Shown here in pieces: positions 49,035 through 58,051 of a DNA stretch of 64,000 nucleotides. The position numbers were made by a program, and so were the translations under genes. Source of the DNA: Gallionella sp. (GTDB lineage Bacteria > Pseudomonadota > Gammaproteobacteria > Burkholderiales > Gallionellaceae); the NCBI GenBank assembly GCA_028687575.1, contig JAQTZW010000012.1:1-64000 (forward strand). Direction: 5' to 3'. A model generated the notes under the pieces. The model saw only the letters and a program-made list of their open reading frames with translations, did not search any database and had not been told where the DNA came from. The number at the start of each line of letters is the position of its first letter. The first letter of the stretch is position 1.

Positions 49035-49748
49035 GTGAGGAACCATTCAGCAAAGTCGGGGAAGTGCCAGAGCGCTGCGGGAACCTTCCGCAGTTCTGTG
49101 CTGCGTTCACGCCCCGCCACTTCGCTACGCACACCTTGCTCTGTCCTGCTGCTACTGGCATTTTTTGCATCGTATGCCTACGCTGGAGCACAAGTTCAAA
49201 CGCCGCTATCAGCGAGTGTGCGTGCGGTATTGCAACACAGCGTGTCAGATCAGGCCGCGCCCAAGCTGGCTTTTGCCTCGCAATACGAAGCCGATGCCTG
49301 GCTGAACGAAATGTCCCAGCGTTTGCAAAAGCGCCTGCCAGACAAACACTACCGCGAAGATTTCCTCAATACCGTGCATTACGAAGCCACCCGCGCAGGC
49401 TTGGATCCGCAACTGGTGCTGGGTCTGATAGAGGTGGAGAGTGGCTTCAAGAAATATGCCGTATCCCAAGCGGGTGCACGTGGCTACATGCAAGTGATGC
49501 CGTTCTGGGTGAACGAGATCGGCACAAGCGAACACAACCTGTTCCATCTGCGCACCAACCTGCGCTACGGCTGCACGATACTGCGCCACTACCTCGACAT
49601 CGAAAAGGGCGACTTGTACCGCGCACTGGGACGCTATAACGGCAGCCTTGGCCGCCCTGAATATCCCAATCTGGTGCGTGCCGCTTGGCATGGGCACTGG
49701 CTGGTGCAGCGCCGCTCAGTCAATCAAGGTTACACGCCTGCCAGTTGA
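49035..49748 (+). CDS. Lytic transglycosylase, SLT domain
   Basis: An export signal lies at about 32-50 (CSVLLLLAFFASYAYAGA) behind a long basic N-region. The SLT catalytic domain has the glutamate in LVLGLIEVESGFKKYAVSQAG, followed by RGYMQVMPFWV and the ALGRYNGSLGRPEYPNLV tail with the conserved YNG. It cleaves peptidoglycan glycan strands in the periplasm. There is no lipobox. It starts with GTG 49035, six bases after AGGAG, and probably forms a transcription unit with proS 19 bp upstream. Confidence 0.88.
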   Translation: MRNHSAKSGKCQSAAGTFRSSVLRSRPATSLRTPCSVLLLLAFFASYAYAGAQVQTPLSASVRAVLQHSVSDQAAPKLAFASQYEADAWLNEMSQRLQKRLPDKHYREDFLNTVHYEATRAGLDPQLVLGLIEVESGFKKYAVSQAGARGYMQVMPFWVNEIGTSEHNLFHLRTNLRYGCTILRHYLDIEKGDLYRALGRYNGSLGRPEYPNLVRAAWHGHWLVQRRSVNQGYTPAS

Positions 49749-49765
49749 TCGCCGAGATTGGCGGG

Positions 49766-50227
49766 TCAACTACCTTTCATGCTGGCGATGTAACGTTCGA
49801 TGCTAGCGCGCGTCACTTCCCCTGCCTGATACCCCACCTGTTCGCCTGTAGGACTGTAAAGATAACTGGTCGGCAACACCTCAACATCGCCGATCTGTGC
49901 TGCCAGTTTCCGGCTGCCCAGCACCACCGGGTAATTGATGCCATGAGCGCGTGAAAACTCTGCCACCTGCTTTTCCGACCCGTAATCCATCACGATGCCG
50001 ATCACCTCGACATCTTTGTGCGCGGCGCGCAGACTGATTAGCTCGGGCAACTCGCTGACACACGACGGGCACCAGGTCGCCCAGAAGTTGACCAGCACCC
50101 ACTTGCCACGGTAGTCGGCAAGACTATGCGTTTTACCTTGCATATCCCGCAGGGAGAAATCTGCCGCCATCGCGGCGCACGGCAGCCACAGCACCAAGCC
50201 AAAGCAAAGTAAATAGCGCTTCAACAT
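49766..50227 (-). CDS. TlpA-like periplasmic thioredoxin
   Basis: A signal peptide (1-21, cut at AMA) precedes a thioredoxin fold with the WATWCPSC active site, the insertion typical of TlpA/ResA and the cis-proline segment VLPTSYLYSPTGE. Such proteins reduce disulfides during cytochrome c maturation or other periplasmic redox tasks. In this window a di-haem peroxidase is a possible client, though not adjacent. It lies 23 bp downstream of yqhA on the same strand. Confidence 0.9.
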   Translation of the reverse strand: MLKRYLLCFGLVLWLPCAAMAADFSLRDMQGKTHSLADYRGKWVLVNFWATWCPSCVSELPELISLRAAHKDVEVIGIVMDYGSEKQVAEFSRAHGINYPVVLGSRKLAAQIGDVEVLPTSYLYSPTGEQVGYQAGEVTRASIERYIASMKGS

Positions 50228-50250
50228 TTCCGACTGCCAGTCTTGCCAGA

Positions 50251-50826
50251 CTAGTGATCGTGACCCGAATCGTCGCTATCCGCCTTGCGACTGGCTGGGG
50301 CGGGGTGATCGCCGGCATGGGTAAAATGCAGCGCCAGTGCAATCAACAAAATGCTTGCGCCCAAGTACAGCAAATCCTGCATGGTCTGATACTCCATGCG
50401 CAAAGCTTCCTTGAACAGCGTGACGATCAGGATCATCAGGATCACCTTCGCCAAGCGCCCTTTGAGGTCATCGAGATTATTGATTACCAAAATGTTGCCG
50501 GAAGCCTTGTTGCCATGCGCTTCGTCAATATCGCTGATGAATAACTCGTACAGACCCAGCGAGAAAATCAACATCACAGTGGCAAGCAGATAGCCATCCA
50601 CTACTTCTACGATGTGGGAAACCGTGCCATCGTGCAGCGCTTTGCGCGCCTCTGCCGTCATGTCCGCATTAGCATAGTGCAACGCATGCTGAAACACATA
50701 CAGCACATCCACCGTCGCCATGTAGAAGATCGCCACCCCAGCCAGCAAACTGCCAATCACAGCAGACAGTACGATGAAGCGACTGTTCCACAGGACACGC
50801 TCAAAGAGTTGTTCAATAAATTTCAT
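50251..50826 (-). CDS. yqhA: YqhA-family inner membrane protein
   Basis: The 191-residue protein has four predicted helices and the UPF0114 features LFERVLWNSRFIVLSAVIGSL, VVDGYLLATVMLIFSLGLYELFIS and LDDLKGRLAKVILMILIVTLFKEAL. The C-terminal tail is rich in Asp, His and Ser (HAGDHPAPASRKADSDDSG), possibly metal-binding. Function is unknown. It is upstream of the TlpA-like gene in a likely two-gene operon. Confidence 0.9.
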   Translation of the reverse strand: MKFIEQLFERVLWNSRFIVLSAVIGSLLAGVAIFYMATVDVLYVFQHALHYANADMTAEARKALHDGTVSHIVEVVDGYLLATVMLIFSLGLYELFISDIDEAHGNKASGNILVINNLDDLKGRLAKVILMILIVTLFKEALRMEYQTMQDLLYLGASILLIALALHFTHAGDHPAPASRKADSDDSGHDH

Positions 50827-50969
50827 TTTATGCGCTGACCCAGTTATTAACGGCGCACATTAAAGCGCAATCGGGCACTTCGAGCAAGACTTGACAGACG
50901 CAGGGCAGGCAACATGTTTCGCGACTAGGCAGATTGACAGCCCCAAAATCGGGGCATAGGATTCGCGCC

Positions 50970-51887
50970 ATGTCATCACTCTATCTGGATTATTTCGACC
51001 TCAAGTCCCCCCCCTTCTCCATCACTCCCGACCCCGGTTTTTTCTTCGAGGGAGGTGACAGGGGAGCCTTTATTGCTGGATTGACCTACGCAGCCCAGCA
51101 AGCCGAAGGCATCATCCTGGTAGTCGGGGAAGTCGGCAGTGGAAAAACCATGATGAGCCGCTTGTTGCTCAATCGCTTCCAGTCGCATGTGGACACTGTC
51201 TATCTGCCCAACCCTTCTTTCTCGCGCGACGAAATCATAGACATCATCGCACGCGACTTGGGCATCCCAACCAATCAACAGGGCGTGCGCCTTGAAGCTC
51301 TGCAACAGGAACTGATCAAACGTCATGCCGAAGGTCGTCAGGTCGTCGTCCTGATAGATGAGGCGCACGCCATGCCAGCGGAATCCATCGAGGAGGTCAG
51401 GCGGCTCTCCAACCTCGAAACCGATGATTGCAAGCTGGTGCAACTGATACTCTGCGGCCAGCCCGAACTGGACACCCTGCTGGCGGCACCGCATCTACGG
51501 CAGGTGCGCGACCGTGTGGTGTATCGCCTGGTGCTCAACAACCTGTCCAGACGGGATGCCAGCGCCTATCTGGATCATCGCCTGCGTGTCGCCGGATGGC
51601 GAGGCGGACGCATCTTCACCTGGCTAGGCGAACAATTGCTGATCACCGATGCCAGAGGTCGGGCACGCCGCCTCAACCTGCTCGCCGACAAAGCTTTGCT
51701 TGCCGCCTTTGCCGAAGGGAAAAGGCAGGTTGATGTCCGTCATGTCCTGATCGCCATCAAGGAGTCCGGTGCCAACTTTTCCAGCGTGACCCTGGAAAAA
51801 CAGGGAATATGGCAACAGACCGCCCTGCTCATGGCACTGGCAGCCGTGGCAACGATAGCTATCTGGTTAACCAGCATATTGAACTGA
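50970..51887 (+). CDS. mshM: MSHA biogenesis AAA ATPase MshM (ExeA-like)
   Basis: The ATPase begins YLDYFDLKSPPFSITPDPGF, the standard ExeA/MshM N terminus, with Walker A GEVGSGKT (53-60), Walker B VVLIDEAHAMP and the sensor region LILCGQPELD. A C-terminal membrane helix (ALLMALAAVATIAIWLTSIL) anchors it in the inner membrane. MshM is thought to help secretin assembly through peptidoglycan. ATG 50970 is preferred over 50934. It precedes the mshL operon by 332 bp and may be a separate unit. Confidence 0.9.
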   Translation: MSSLYLDYFDLKSPPFSITPDPGFFFEGGDRGAFIAGLTYAAQQAEGIILVVGEVGSGKTMMSRLLLNRFQSHVDTVYLPNPSFSRDEIIDIIARDLGIPTNQQGVRLEALQQELIKRHAEGRQVVVLIDEAHAMPAESIEEVRRLSNLETDDCKLVQLILCGQPELDTLLAAPHLRQVRDRVVYRLVLNNLSRRDASAYLDHRLRVAGWRGGRIFTWLGEQLLITDARGRARRLNLLADKALLAAFAEGKRQVDVRHVLIAIKESGANFSSVTLEKQGIWQQTALLMALAAVATIAIWLTSILN

Positions 51888-52219
51888 TTCAGTCCCACTT
51901 TGATAGCACACTGATATTCCTGTGCAACACGGCGGGATCGCCCTAATTTCCACACTATCCAACACAGACCATCGGCCATCCTATCTGTCAATAGGCCTAA
52001 ATACATAGGCCATTCGGCTTATTGACCTCATAAAGTGAAACTGAAAGACTGCCACCTAACTTAACAGATAAAAAGCACAAATCAATGTGCAACAGCCGCC
52101 CCAATGCCTCCTCGCTATTCGGAGTGCCTGAAAGCGACTAATCAGCTCCCGAATCACCAGACGTGCCAAGAAAGTTCACAGACAAGACTGTCACGTCAAC
52201 CATCAAAAGGGGATTCTCA
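51888..52219 (+). other. Non-coding region between mshM and mshL
   Basis: This 332-bp gap has no convincing reading frame. It is more A/T-rich than its surroundings. It contains a small inverted repeat, GGCCTA (51994-51999) with TAGGCC (52006-52011), and a good ribosome binding site (AAGGGGAT) before mshL. The promoter of the mshL operon presumably lies here, but I cannot assign a clear -35/-10 pair or a sigma-54 site. Confidence 0.4.
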
Positions 52220-53995
52220 ATGCACCCTGCTCAAGATTGTGAAAAGGTAAGCAGCTTAGCTCTGCTGCTGATTCTGTCGAGTATTTTAATGGGAGGTTGC
52301 GTCCATCTTCCCAAAGCGATGGAGCCATCCACCCAACACATCGCCATTCCGAACATTCCGCCACCAAGCGCCATCCCGCCACTTGCCGTGATGGCGCCGT
52401 TGCCCCCCCCACCAAAATCAACCAAAGCATCCGAGCGTTACAGCATCGTGGTGAACAATGTGCTGGCACAGGAAATCCTGTTCGCACTGGCCCGCGATGC
52501 CAAGCTGAACATCGAGATACACCCCGGCATCACCGGCACGGTGACCATGAATCTGATAGACCGCACACTGCCCGAGATTCTTGATGCCATTGCAAGACAA
52601 GTGGACATGCGTTACGAACTGAATGGCAGCAACCTCGCTATAATGCCCGACACTCCTTTTCTGAAGAGTTATCAGATCGAGTACCCCAACGTGGCACGCG
52701 ATGCGAAGAATGGCATCAATATGTCAACCAGCATCGCGGTCATCGGCAAGGGGGTGGGCAGTAGTACCAGCGGCATGAACGGTTCCAATTCCAGCATCAA
52801 CAACATCTCGGACAATCACTTCTGGGAAACACTGACCGAGAACATCAAGGACATCCTGCGGGAAACCGACAAGCAACTGCCGGAAGGCACCACCCCATTA
52901 ACCGATGAGGCGGCAAATCCTCAGGCGAACCCAATTGTCGCAACTCCGCAAGGGCAAGGTGCGCTGACCAACCTGCCAGCCCAAGTGCAGAACCCCAATC
53001 CCGCGAAAACGAGGCGGGTAGCCTTCCGCGAGGCCGCCTATGTAATCGCCAATCCGGAAACAGGCATCATCAGCGTACGCGCCACTGCCCGCCAGCATGC
53101 CAGCATCCGAGAATTTCTCGACAAGGTGTTGAACAACGCCAGACGTCAGGTGCTAATCGAGGCCACCATCGTCGAAGTCTCGCTGTCCGATCAATACCAG
53201 CAAGGCATAGACTGGTCGGTGCTGACCAACTTCGGTCTTAGTATCACCCAAGTGGCCGCCCCTCAAGTCGCAACCAATCCAGTGGCAACAGTCGGCACCA
53301 TCCGCTTCGTCAATCCGGGCAACGGCAAGGCCAATCTGAGCGGAGTGGTGTCATTGCTGGAAGGTTTCGGCAAGCTGCATGTCTTGTCCAGCCCCAAACT
53401 GTCGGTGCTCAACAACCAGACCGGCTTGGTCAAAGTGGTGGATGAATCCGTCTATTTCACAGTCGAAGTCACCGCCGGCACCGTCAGCACCACCGGCATC
53501 GTGCTGACTCCGGCCACTTACACCACCACGGTGCATACCATACCGGTGGGCTTCATGATGTATGTCACACCACAAATTGGCGGAGATTCCGAAATCACCC
53601 TCAACCTGAGGCCGACCATCACTCGCATCCTGAGCTATGCGAACGACCCCAATCCGGCGCTGGCGCAGTACGCCATCGTCAACCGCATCCCGCAGATACA
53701 GACACGCGAGATGGAGTCAATTCTGCGTGTGCGGGATGGCGAGATCGCCGTGCTGGGCGGACTGATGCAGGATGAGCGCAAGGGCGACACCAGCCAGATT
53801 CCCGGCCTTGGCAGCATCCCCGGCTTGGGCGAACTGTTCAAGTCCCGCAACGACATCAATCGCAAGACCGAACTGGTGGTATTTCTGCGCCCGGTCATCC
53901 TCAATACAGAAAGTCAGTTCAACGTGGTGCAGCAATTCAAGAATCCGGTTGGCACACCAGAGTGGCGAACACAATCGGGAGGGGTAAAACCATGA
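52220..53995 (+). CDS. mshL: MSHA-like secretin lipoprotein MshL
   Basis: The product has a lipobox MGGC near residue 27, a proline-rich linker, an N-terminal secretin/TonB short domain (YSIVVNNVLAQEILFALARD, EIHPGITGTVTMNLIDRTLPE), and the C-terminal secretin domain with LIEATIVEVSLSDQYQQGIDW, VLSSPKLSVLNNQ and VPGLGSIPGLGELF-type end (QIPGLGSIPGLGELFKS). It forms the outer-membrane gate through which the pilus or substrate passes. ATG 52220, close after AAGGGGAT, gives a proper lipoprotein signal. Its stop overlaps mshN by 4 bp. Confidence 0.93.
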   Translation: MHPAQDCEKVSSLALLLILSSILMGGCVHLPKAMEPSTQHIAIPNIPPPSAIPPLAVMAPLPPPPKSTKASERYSIVVNNVLAQEILFALARDAKLNIEIHPGITGTVTMNLIDRTLPEILDAIARQVDMRYELNGSNLAIMPDTPFLKSYQIEYPNVARDAKNGINMSTSIAVIGKGVGSSTSGMNGSNSSINNISDNHFWETLTENIKDILRETDKQLPEGTTPLTDEAANPQANPIVATPQGQGALTNLPAQVQNPNPAKTRRVAFREAAYVIANPETGIISVRATARQHASIREFLDKVLNNARRQVLIEATIVEVSLSDQYQQGIDWSVLTNFGLSITQVAAPQVATNPVATVGTIRFVNPGNGKANLSGVVSLLEGFGKLHVLSSPKLSVLNNQTGLVKVVDESVYFTVEVTAGTVSTTGIVLTPATYTTTVHTIPVGFMMYVTPQIGGDSEITLNLRPTITRILSYANDPNPALAQYAIVNRIPQIQTREMESILRVRDGEIAVLGGLMQDERKGDTSQIPGLGSIPGLGELFKSRNDINRKTELVVFLRPVILNTESQFNVVQQFKNPVGTPEWRTQSGGVKP

Positions 53996-55113
53996 GCCTG
54001 CTATTCGATGCCCTGAACCGCGCCCAAAAAACTGAACCGGGGCATACGCAAGAAAACCCGCCTGCCTCGGCACAAATACCAGAAGCATCGGCAAATCCCA
54101 ATCCCAGTCCCAGTCCCAGTGAACTGAAGCGCACCGCAACGGCAAATTCCCTGCTGTCCAATAGCAACCGACCCAACCACAACCTACTGGGGTATGTCTT
54201 GGCCGGGCTGCTGCTACTGGTGGGAGCTGCGGCATGGTTTTTCTACCAGCAAAGCCAGCTGACATCCATTGCACCGGATCAACCAGCCATCCCCGTCGCT
54301 GCTCATGACAGCCCCCTCCAGACAGCCTCCTCGGTCGCAGCGGCATCCAATGTTGCGAATGCAGAATCCACCACTACCAAGCTTCTCGCCATTCCAGACA
54401 GCCCGACGGGTGCAGGAAAATCCGACGAAGGCAATGCTGCACTCAAGGCTCGCTCCACCGAGACCAGCAGTAAACACGGCAAGCCGCACAAAAATAACAG
54501 TCGCGCTTCCGGAATTCTGGCTGGCAGCAGCAAAGATCCGTTACAGGAAGGCTATCTGAGCCTCTCTCAAGGACGACTCGACCAAGCTGAGCAGCATTAT
54601 CAGCAAGCCCTAGCACAACATCCGCACGAAAAAGATGCTCTGCTCGGATTGGCAGTAATTGCCCAGCGCAAGCAACAGACACAGCGTGCCACCGATCTGT
54701 ACCAACAGGTGTTGCGTGAGGACCTCGGCAACACCACCGCTGCAGCGGGATTGGTCAGCTTGGCTGAGTATGCAGACCCTGTAGCCGCCGAAAGCCAGTT
54801 GAAGCAACTAATAGACATCAAATCGAACGCGCCGGAATTCCACTACGCACTGGGTAATGTACTGGCACGCCAACAACGTTGGGGAGAGGCACAGCAGTCG
54901 TTCTTCCGCGCTCACGAACTAGCTCCGAATAACGTGCTCTATGCCTATAACCTGGCTGTCTCGCTGGAACATCTGCATCAGCCGGCAGCAGCTTTACCTT
55001 TCTATGTTAAAGCCTTACAACTGGCATCATCCTCTGGTGATGTGACATTGAACCGCGCTGCCATCCAAAAGCGAATCAGTGAACTGCAACAGCTTCCCCC
55101 GGGGACGCAGTGA
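53992..55113 (+). CDS. mshN: MSHA biogenesis TPR protein MshN-like
   Basis: The start MSLLFDALNRAQK is the conserved cytoplasmic N terminus of MshN and GspB-like proteins. A single membrane helix (LLGYVLAGLLLLVGAAAWFF) is followed by a Ser/Ala/Thr-rich periplasmic linker and about five TPR units (DPLQEGYLSLSQGRLDQAEQ, YQQALAQHPHEKDALLGLAV, FHYALGNVLARQQRWGEAQQ). It probably scaffolds the secretin with the inner-membrane platform. Both junctions (mshL and mshE) are 4-bp overlaps. Confidence 0.87.
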   Translation: MSLLFDALNRAQKTEPGHTQENPPASAQIPEASANPNPSPSPSELKRTATANSLLSNSNRPNHNLLGYVLAGLLLLVGAAAWFFYQQSQLTSIAPDQPAIPVAAHDSPLQTASSVAAASNVANAESTTTKLLAIPDSPTGAGKSDEGNAALKARSTETSSKHGKPHKNNSRASGILAGSSKDPLQEGYLSLSQGRLDQAEQHYQQALAQHPHEKDALLGLAVIAQRKQQTQRATDLYQQVLREDLGNTTAAAGLVSLAEYADPVAAESQLKQLIDIKSNAPEFHYALGNVLARQQRWGEAQQSFFRAHELAPNNVLYAYNLAVSLEHLHQPAAALPFYVKALQLASSSGDVTLNRAAIQKRISELQQLPPGTQ

Positions 55114-56849
55114 TGAATACTCACAACCCATCCTCTCATCATCAGCGCATCGGCGAGGTATTGGTTGCGCGCGGACAGATAAACGACGATCAACTGCACA
55201 TCGCCCTGCAAAAGCAGAAGAGCGACCACAAACCGCTAGGTGAGGAGTTGCTCGAACTGCACTTCATCACCGAGAACGACATGCGCGAGGCCGTTTCCGA
55301 AGCCGCAGGCTATAAGCCGCTGGACTTGAGCGGGCTGGTCGCCAACCCTGCCGCATTGGCACTAATCCCCAAATCGGTCGCCCTCAAACACATCCTGTTC
55401 CCAGTCAGTTATGACCCACAGGCAGGCTATCTGGAACTCGTCGCAGCAAATCCGGACGACATCATGGCGCGTGATGCCATCACACCTCTCCTGTTTAATG
55501 CTGGACAGCAGGGCGGACCGCGCATCATCCCCGAATGGCGGGTCGCCTCCAGCGCCGAGGTGCTGACTGCAATAGACAAATTCTACAATCGTGAACTTTC
55601 CATAGACGGCATTCTGTTCGAACTGGAGAGTGGCGAACTTGACCTGAACGCCCTGACTCAGGCCGGCGCATCCTACAGCCATCCCATCGTCCGGCTCACA
55701 GATGCACTAATCGCCGATGCAGTCAGTCGCGGCGCGTCGGACATCCACTTCGAACCGGAAGAACAGTTCCTGCGCATCCGCTACCGTATAGACGGCGTGC
55801 TAAGGCCGGTCAGGTCACTGGCAAAATTGAACTGGACAGCAATACTGGTGCGCCTGAAAGTCATATCCGGCATGAACATCGCCGAAACCCGCGCACCGCA
55901 GGATGGACGCATCTCGCTGTCTCTGCTGGGGCGTCAGATAGACTTTCGCAGTGCCTCACATCCGACCATCCACGGTGAGAATTTCGTATTGCGTATACTG
56001 GATCGCAAGCGCGGCATTGTCAGTTTGGACAAGCTGGGCATGACCGACACCAGCCTCGCGCTGTTAAAACGCATGTTGGAGCGGCCTGAGGGCATCCTGC
56101 TGGTCACCGGACCGACCGGTTCCGGAAAAACCACAACGCTCTACTCGATACTCAGTCATCTCAACAGGGATGACGTGAACATAATGACGCTGGAAGATCC
56201 GGTGGAATATCCCATGCCGCTCACTCGGCAAACCTCCATCGCCGAAACCGTCAAACTGGACTTCTCCAACGGCATACGTTCACTGATGCGTCAAGATCCA
56301 GACATCATCCTGGTTGGCGAGATCCGCGACCACGATACGGCAGAAATGGCACTACGCGCCGCAATGACCGGCCACCAGGTATTCTCGACGCTGCACACCA
56401 ACTCGGCCATCGGCTCAGTCTCGCGTCTGCACGATCTAGGCATCGTGGACGAAATGTTTGCCGCCAACATGATAGGCATCATCGCCCAGCGACTGGTGCG
56501 CAAGCTCTGCCCAAATTGCAAGACTGGCTACTCGCCAGACGCGCTGGAGCGCAAACTAATGGGGCTCAACCCTGAAGAACAAATCACCCTGTACCGCCCA
56601 GCGGGCTGTCCAAACTGCGACCACATGGGCTTCAAGGGACGTCTGGCCATCATGGAAATATTGCGTTTCGACCACGGACTAGTCGAACTGATTACGATTC
56701 ATGCTGGCCTGAAGAAAATTACCGACTATGCGCACAAACAACACTTTGTCTCCTTGGCCGAGGATGGTGTTCGGCGTGTGCGTGAGGGACTCACTTCCCT
56801 TGCCGAAGTACGGCGCGTCGTTGATTTCAGCGAACGGATGACAGAATAA
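55110..56849 (+). CDS. mshE: MSHA-like pilus extension ATPase MshE with MshEN c-di-GMP-binding domain
   Basis: Residues 13-36 (RIGEVLVARGQINDDQLHIA then LQKQ) fit the 24-residue MshEN motif RLGxxLxxxGxxxxxQLxxxLxxQ. After a five-residue spacer a second copy (PLGEELLELHFITENDMREA) follows; in V. cholerae MshE this pair binds c-di-GMP. The GspE-type core has Walker A GPTGSGKT (334-341), the Asp box near 352-370, Walker B DPDIILVGEIRD and the zinc cysteines 467, 470, 500 and 503. It powers assembly of the pilus or pseudopilus. It overlaps mshN by 4 bp and mshG by 1 bp. Confidence 0.95.
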   Translation: MMNTHNPSSHHQRIGEVLVARGQINDDQLHIALQKQKSDHKPLGEELLELHFITENDMREAVSEAAGYKPLDLSGLVANPAALALIPKSVALKHILFPVSYDPQAGYLELVAANPDDIMARDAITPLLFNAGQQGGPRIIPEWRVASSAEVLTAIDKFYNRELSIDGILFELESGELDLNALTQAGASYSHPIVRLTDALIADAVSRGASDIHFEPEEQFLRIRYRIDGVLRPVRSLAKLNWTAILVRLKVISGMNIAETRAPQDGRISLSLLGRQIDFRSASHPTIHGENFVLRILDRKRGIVSLDKLGMTDTSLALLKRMLERPEGILLVTGPTGSGKTTTLYSILSHLNRDDVNIMTLEDPVEYPMPLTRQTSIAETVKLDFSNGIRSLMRQDPDIILVGEIRDHDTAEMALRAAMTGHQVFSTLHTNSAIGSVSRLHDLGIVDEMFAANMIGIIAQRLVRKLCPNCKTGYSPDALERKLMGLNPEEQITLYRPAGCPNCDHMGFKGRLAIMEILRFDHGLVELITIHAGLKKITDYAHKQHFVSLAEDGVRRVREGLTSLAEVRRVVDFSERMTE

Positions 56850-58051
56850 TGCCTCTCTTCCACTATCGCGCCATTGATACTTCCGGGAAAGTCGTCAAGG
56901 GCGAAACCGACGCCATCAACGAGTTCGACTTGGAATCGCAACTCCACAAAAGCGGACTGGATCTGATCAAGTCCAGTCAGGTCAAAGATCGTGCGCACAA
57001 GCTCCAGAAGCTGTCGCGGCGCGAATTGATTCATTTCATGTTCCAACTGGAAATGCTGTTTCGCGCCGGAGTGCCAATTCAGGCCATTCTGGCCGATCTG
57101 CGCGACACCGCAGAAACACCTCAAATCAAGAACTTGTGCGCCAACCTTTACGAAAAAATTGATTCTGGCTCTACTATCTCGGAGGCCTTTGCCTCAAATC
57201 CCGGCATCTTCCCTGAACTGGTGGTCAATCTGGTGCGCGCCGGCGAAGCGACCGGCCAACTGCCGGATGTCTTGAAGGAAATCGTCGAGTCGCTCAAATG
57301 GCAGGATGAACTTGCCTCCAAGACCAAACAACTGATGATGTACCCCGCCTTCGTCACCGTGGTGGTTGGCTCTGTCGTAGTCTTTTTAATGATCTATCTG
57401 GTGCCGCAGATTATCGGCTTCGTCACCAACATGGGCGGCGAGATACCCTTACAGACCAAGGCTCTGCTCTGGGTATCAAGTGCATTCGTCAATTACTGGT
57501 GGCTTATTATCCCCGCCCCCTTCGTGCTTGGATTCCTGATGCTCATGCTTTCCAAGGTCAATGTGCGTTTCAAACACTTGATGCACGCATCCATGTTGCG
57601 CACCCCATACATCGGAGCCATCGTCAAGAAAATCATCCTGGCCCGCATCAGCGACACACTGGGCCTTACCTATCGAACCGGCATCCCGGTATTGGAAGGG
57701 CTAGTGTATTGCAGCAATATCAGCGGAAACGTAGTCGTCAAAGATGCTCTGGAGAAGGCGCGGTCCGACATTTCCAACGGCGCGCCAATTAGCCAGGGTT
57801 TTGCCTCACAGCGATTATTCCCGTCACTGGTCATTCGCATGATTAAAGTGGGCGAGGAAACTGGCGATCTGGCCGGCTCGCTGAAAAACATTTCCTACTT
57901 TTACAACCGGGACATCAACGATTCGATCAGCCGCATCCAGGCACTAATCGAGCCCACACTCACCATTGTGCTAGGCATCATTCTGGGCTGGATCATGATG
58001 GCCGTGCTGGGTCCGATTTATGACACAATCAGCAAGCTGAAACTGACATGA
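56849..58051 (+). CDS. mshG: Pilus assembly inner-membrane platform protein MshG (GspF/PilC family)
   Basis: The 400-residue protein has two GspF domains (LEMLFRAGVPIQAILADLRD, and SDTLGLTYRTGIPVLEGLVY), each followed by membrane segments (FVTVVVGSVVVFLMIYLVPQ; IEPTLTIVLGIILGWIMMAV). It is the polytopic platform that couples MshE to the growing fibre. The start overlaps the mshE stop (TAATG) and its end overlaps the next gene by 4 bp. Confidence 0.95.
   Translation: MPLFHYRAIDTSGKVVKGETDAINEFDLESQLHKSGLDLIKSSQVKDRAHKLQKLSRRELIHFMFQLEMLFRAGVPIQAILADLRDTAETPQIKNLCANLYEKIDSGSTISEAFASNPGIFPELVVNLVRAGEATGQLPDVLKEIVESLKWQDELASKTKQLMMYPAFVTVVVGSVVVFLMIYLVPQIIGFVTNMGGEIPLQTKALLWVSSAFVNYWWLIIPAPFVLGFLMLMLSKVNVRFKHLMHASMLRTPYIGAIVKKIILARISDTLGLTYRTGIPVLEGLVYCSNISGNVVVKDALEKARSDISNGAPISQGFASQRLFPSLVIRMIKVGEETGDLAGSLKNISYFYNRDINDSISRIQALIEPTLTIVLGIILGWIMMAVLGPIYDTISKLKLT

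Noticed and set aside
51888-52219. Sigma-54 promoter for the mshL operon
   Set aside because: No GG/GC pair with proper 10-bp spacing was found in the gap.
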